A stretch of DNA of 64,000 nucleotides from Desulforamulus hydrothermalis Lam5 = DSM 18033 (GTDB taxonomy: Bacteria > Bacillota > Desulfotomaculia > Desulfotomaculales > Desulfotomaculaceae), in contig NZ_CAOS01000013.1 in assembly GCF_000315365.1 (NCBI RefSeq), positions 248,001-312,000 on the forward strand, in the 5' to 3' direction. The notes beneath the pieces are model-generated. The model saw only the letters and a program-made list of their open reading frames with translations. It was not told the origin of the DNA and did not search any database. Numbering within the stretch: the first letter of the stretch is position 1; each line of letters starts with the position of its first letter. This document shows positions 63,789-64,000 of this stretch, in pieces. The position numbers and the translations under genes are program-made.

Positions 63789-64000
63789 GGCAACCACTTT
63801 CCTCAATTTTCTTTAAAATGCACTGTCGCTCCTCATTTAACTTGGCGTATTTTTTATAAACAAGCATATAAAAGAACATACGCTTGTTTTCATCCTTTGA
63901 ATAAATAATTTTGCCGGTACTTAAAACCCTGGCTTGAAAAACGGTAGATGCTTTTTCTAAATCCACCAGGTCGATGTCCCGGTTTAAAAGATCTGCCAGG
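63781..64000 (-). CDS. mntA: MntA-like nucleotidyltransferase antitoxin (partial)
   Basis: Only the C-terminal part lies in the window; the gene enters from the right edge. The segment LADLLNRDIDLVDLEKAS followed by VFQARVLSTGKIIYSKDE is the end of the MNT domain (with the third acidic residue in DLVDL). In the known pair this antitoxin AMPylates HepT. The gene order antitoxin then toxin on the minus strand fits. The GSxxxGxxxxxSDxD catalytic start is outside the window. Confidence 0.85.
   Translation of the reverse strand, partial: LADLLNRDIDLVDLEKASTVFQARVLSTGKIIYSKDENKRMFFYMLVYKKYAKLNEERQCILKKIEESGCHD

Overview
The window reads as a chromosomal segment of a low-to-mid GC, endospore-forming, motile Firmicute, most like the Desulfotomaculum/Pelotomaculum group of the Clostridia. 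This rests on gene content: floA-yqfC-yqfD-phoH-pgpH-ybeY-dgkA-cdd-era, recO, a T-box in front of glyQS, ccpN-PDRP-ppdK, dgt-dnaG-rpoD, TTG/GTG starts behind strong AGGAGG sites, and sporulation genes. No 16S gene is present, so the assignment is inference.

Layout. 0-4.7 kb: a MarR regulator, the two-subunit L-serine dehydratase, and small accessory genes (ribbon-helix-helix-like protein, methyltransferase, a 38-residue basic peptide, a rubredoxin-like/flavin reductase fusion). 4.8-7.4 kb: an IS607-type transposon with serine recombinase, a TnpB-related protein and a structured 3' tail. 7.4-18.5 kb: the floA to era block, ubiX, a rubrerythrin, recO and a DUF4342 protein. 18.5-31.7 kb: T-box-glyQS, ccpN-PDRP-ppdK (glycolysis/gluconeogenesis control), thpR, an FMN reductase, then dgt-dnaG-rpoD. 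31.8-32.2 kb: four tRNA genes (Asn, Met, Glu, Val) with a consensus promoter and a terminator. 32.5-38.9 kb: a chemoreceptor, trmK, nif3-like, zinc-ribbon protein, rnhA and two probable spore-related small genes. 39.1-44.8 kb: a complete oligopeptide ABC transporter operon. 44.8-49 kb: diguanylate cyclase, NUDIX hydrolase, two unrecognised genes, comB. 49.2-59.7 kb: motAB-cheWAB-flgMNKL-flaG-hag, with two good sigma-D promoters. 59.8-62.8 kb: an AT-rich pair (glycosyltransferase with TPR-like repeats, polysaccharide pyruvyl transferase), probably for flagellin decoration. 62.9-64 kb: an IS256 remnant and a HepT/MntA toxin-antitoxin pair cut by the window edge.

The most unusual finding is a dispersed, strongly self-complementary element present twice in the same orientation (about 2.45-2.63 kb and 34.36-34.62 kb). 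The copies share a long outer stem and an inner stem. Differences between them include one compensatory base-pair change and several GU/Watson-Crick swaps. Each is flanked by exact direct repeats of 14 or 16 bp, which look like target duplications. The second copy sits in the loop of a terminator, and the duplication regenerated a complete terminator downstream. It encodes no protein. It may be a non-autonomous hairpin transposon, a structured RNA that became mobile, or both. Other points of interest are a flagellin gene with a composition break near its 5' end followed by an AT-rich modification cassette, a TnpB-related protein without a recognisable third RuvC aspartate, and a likely ATT start codon for the PPDK regulatory protein.
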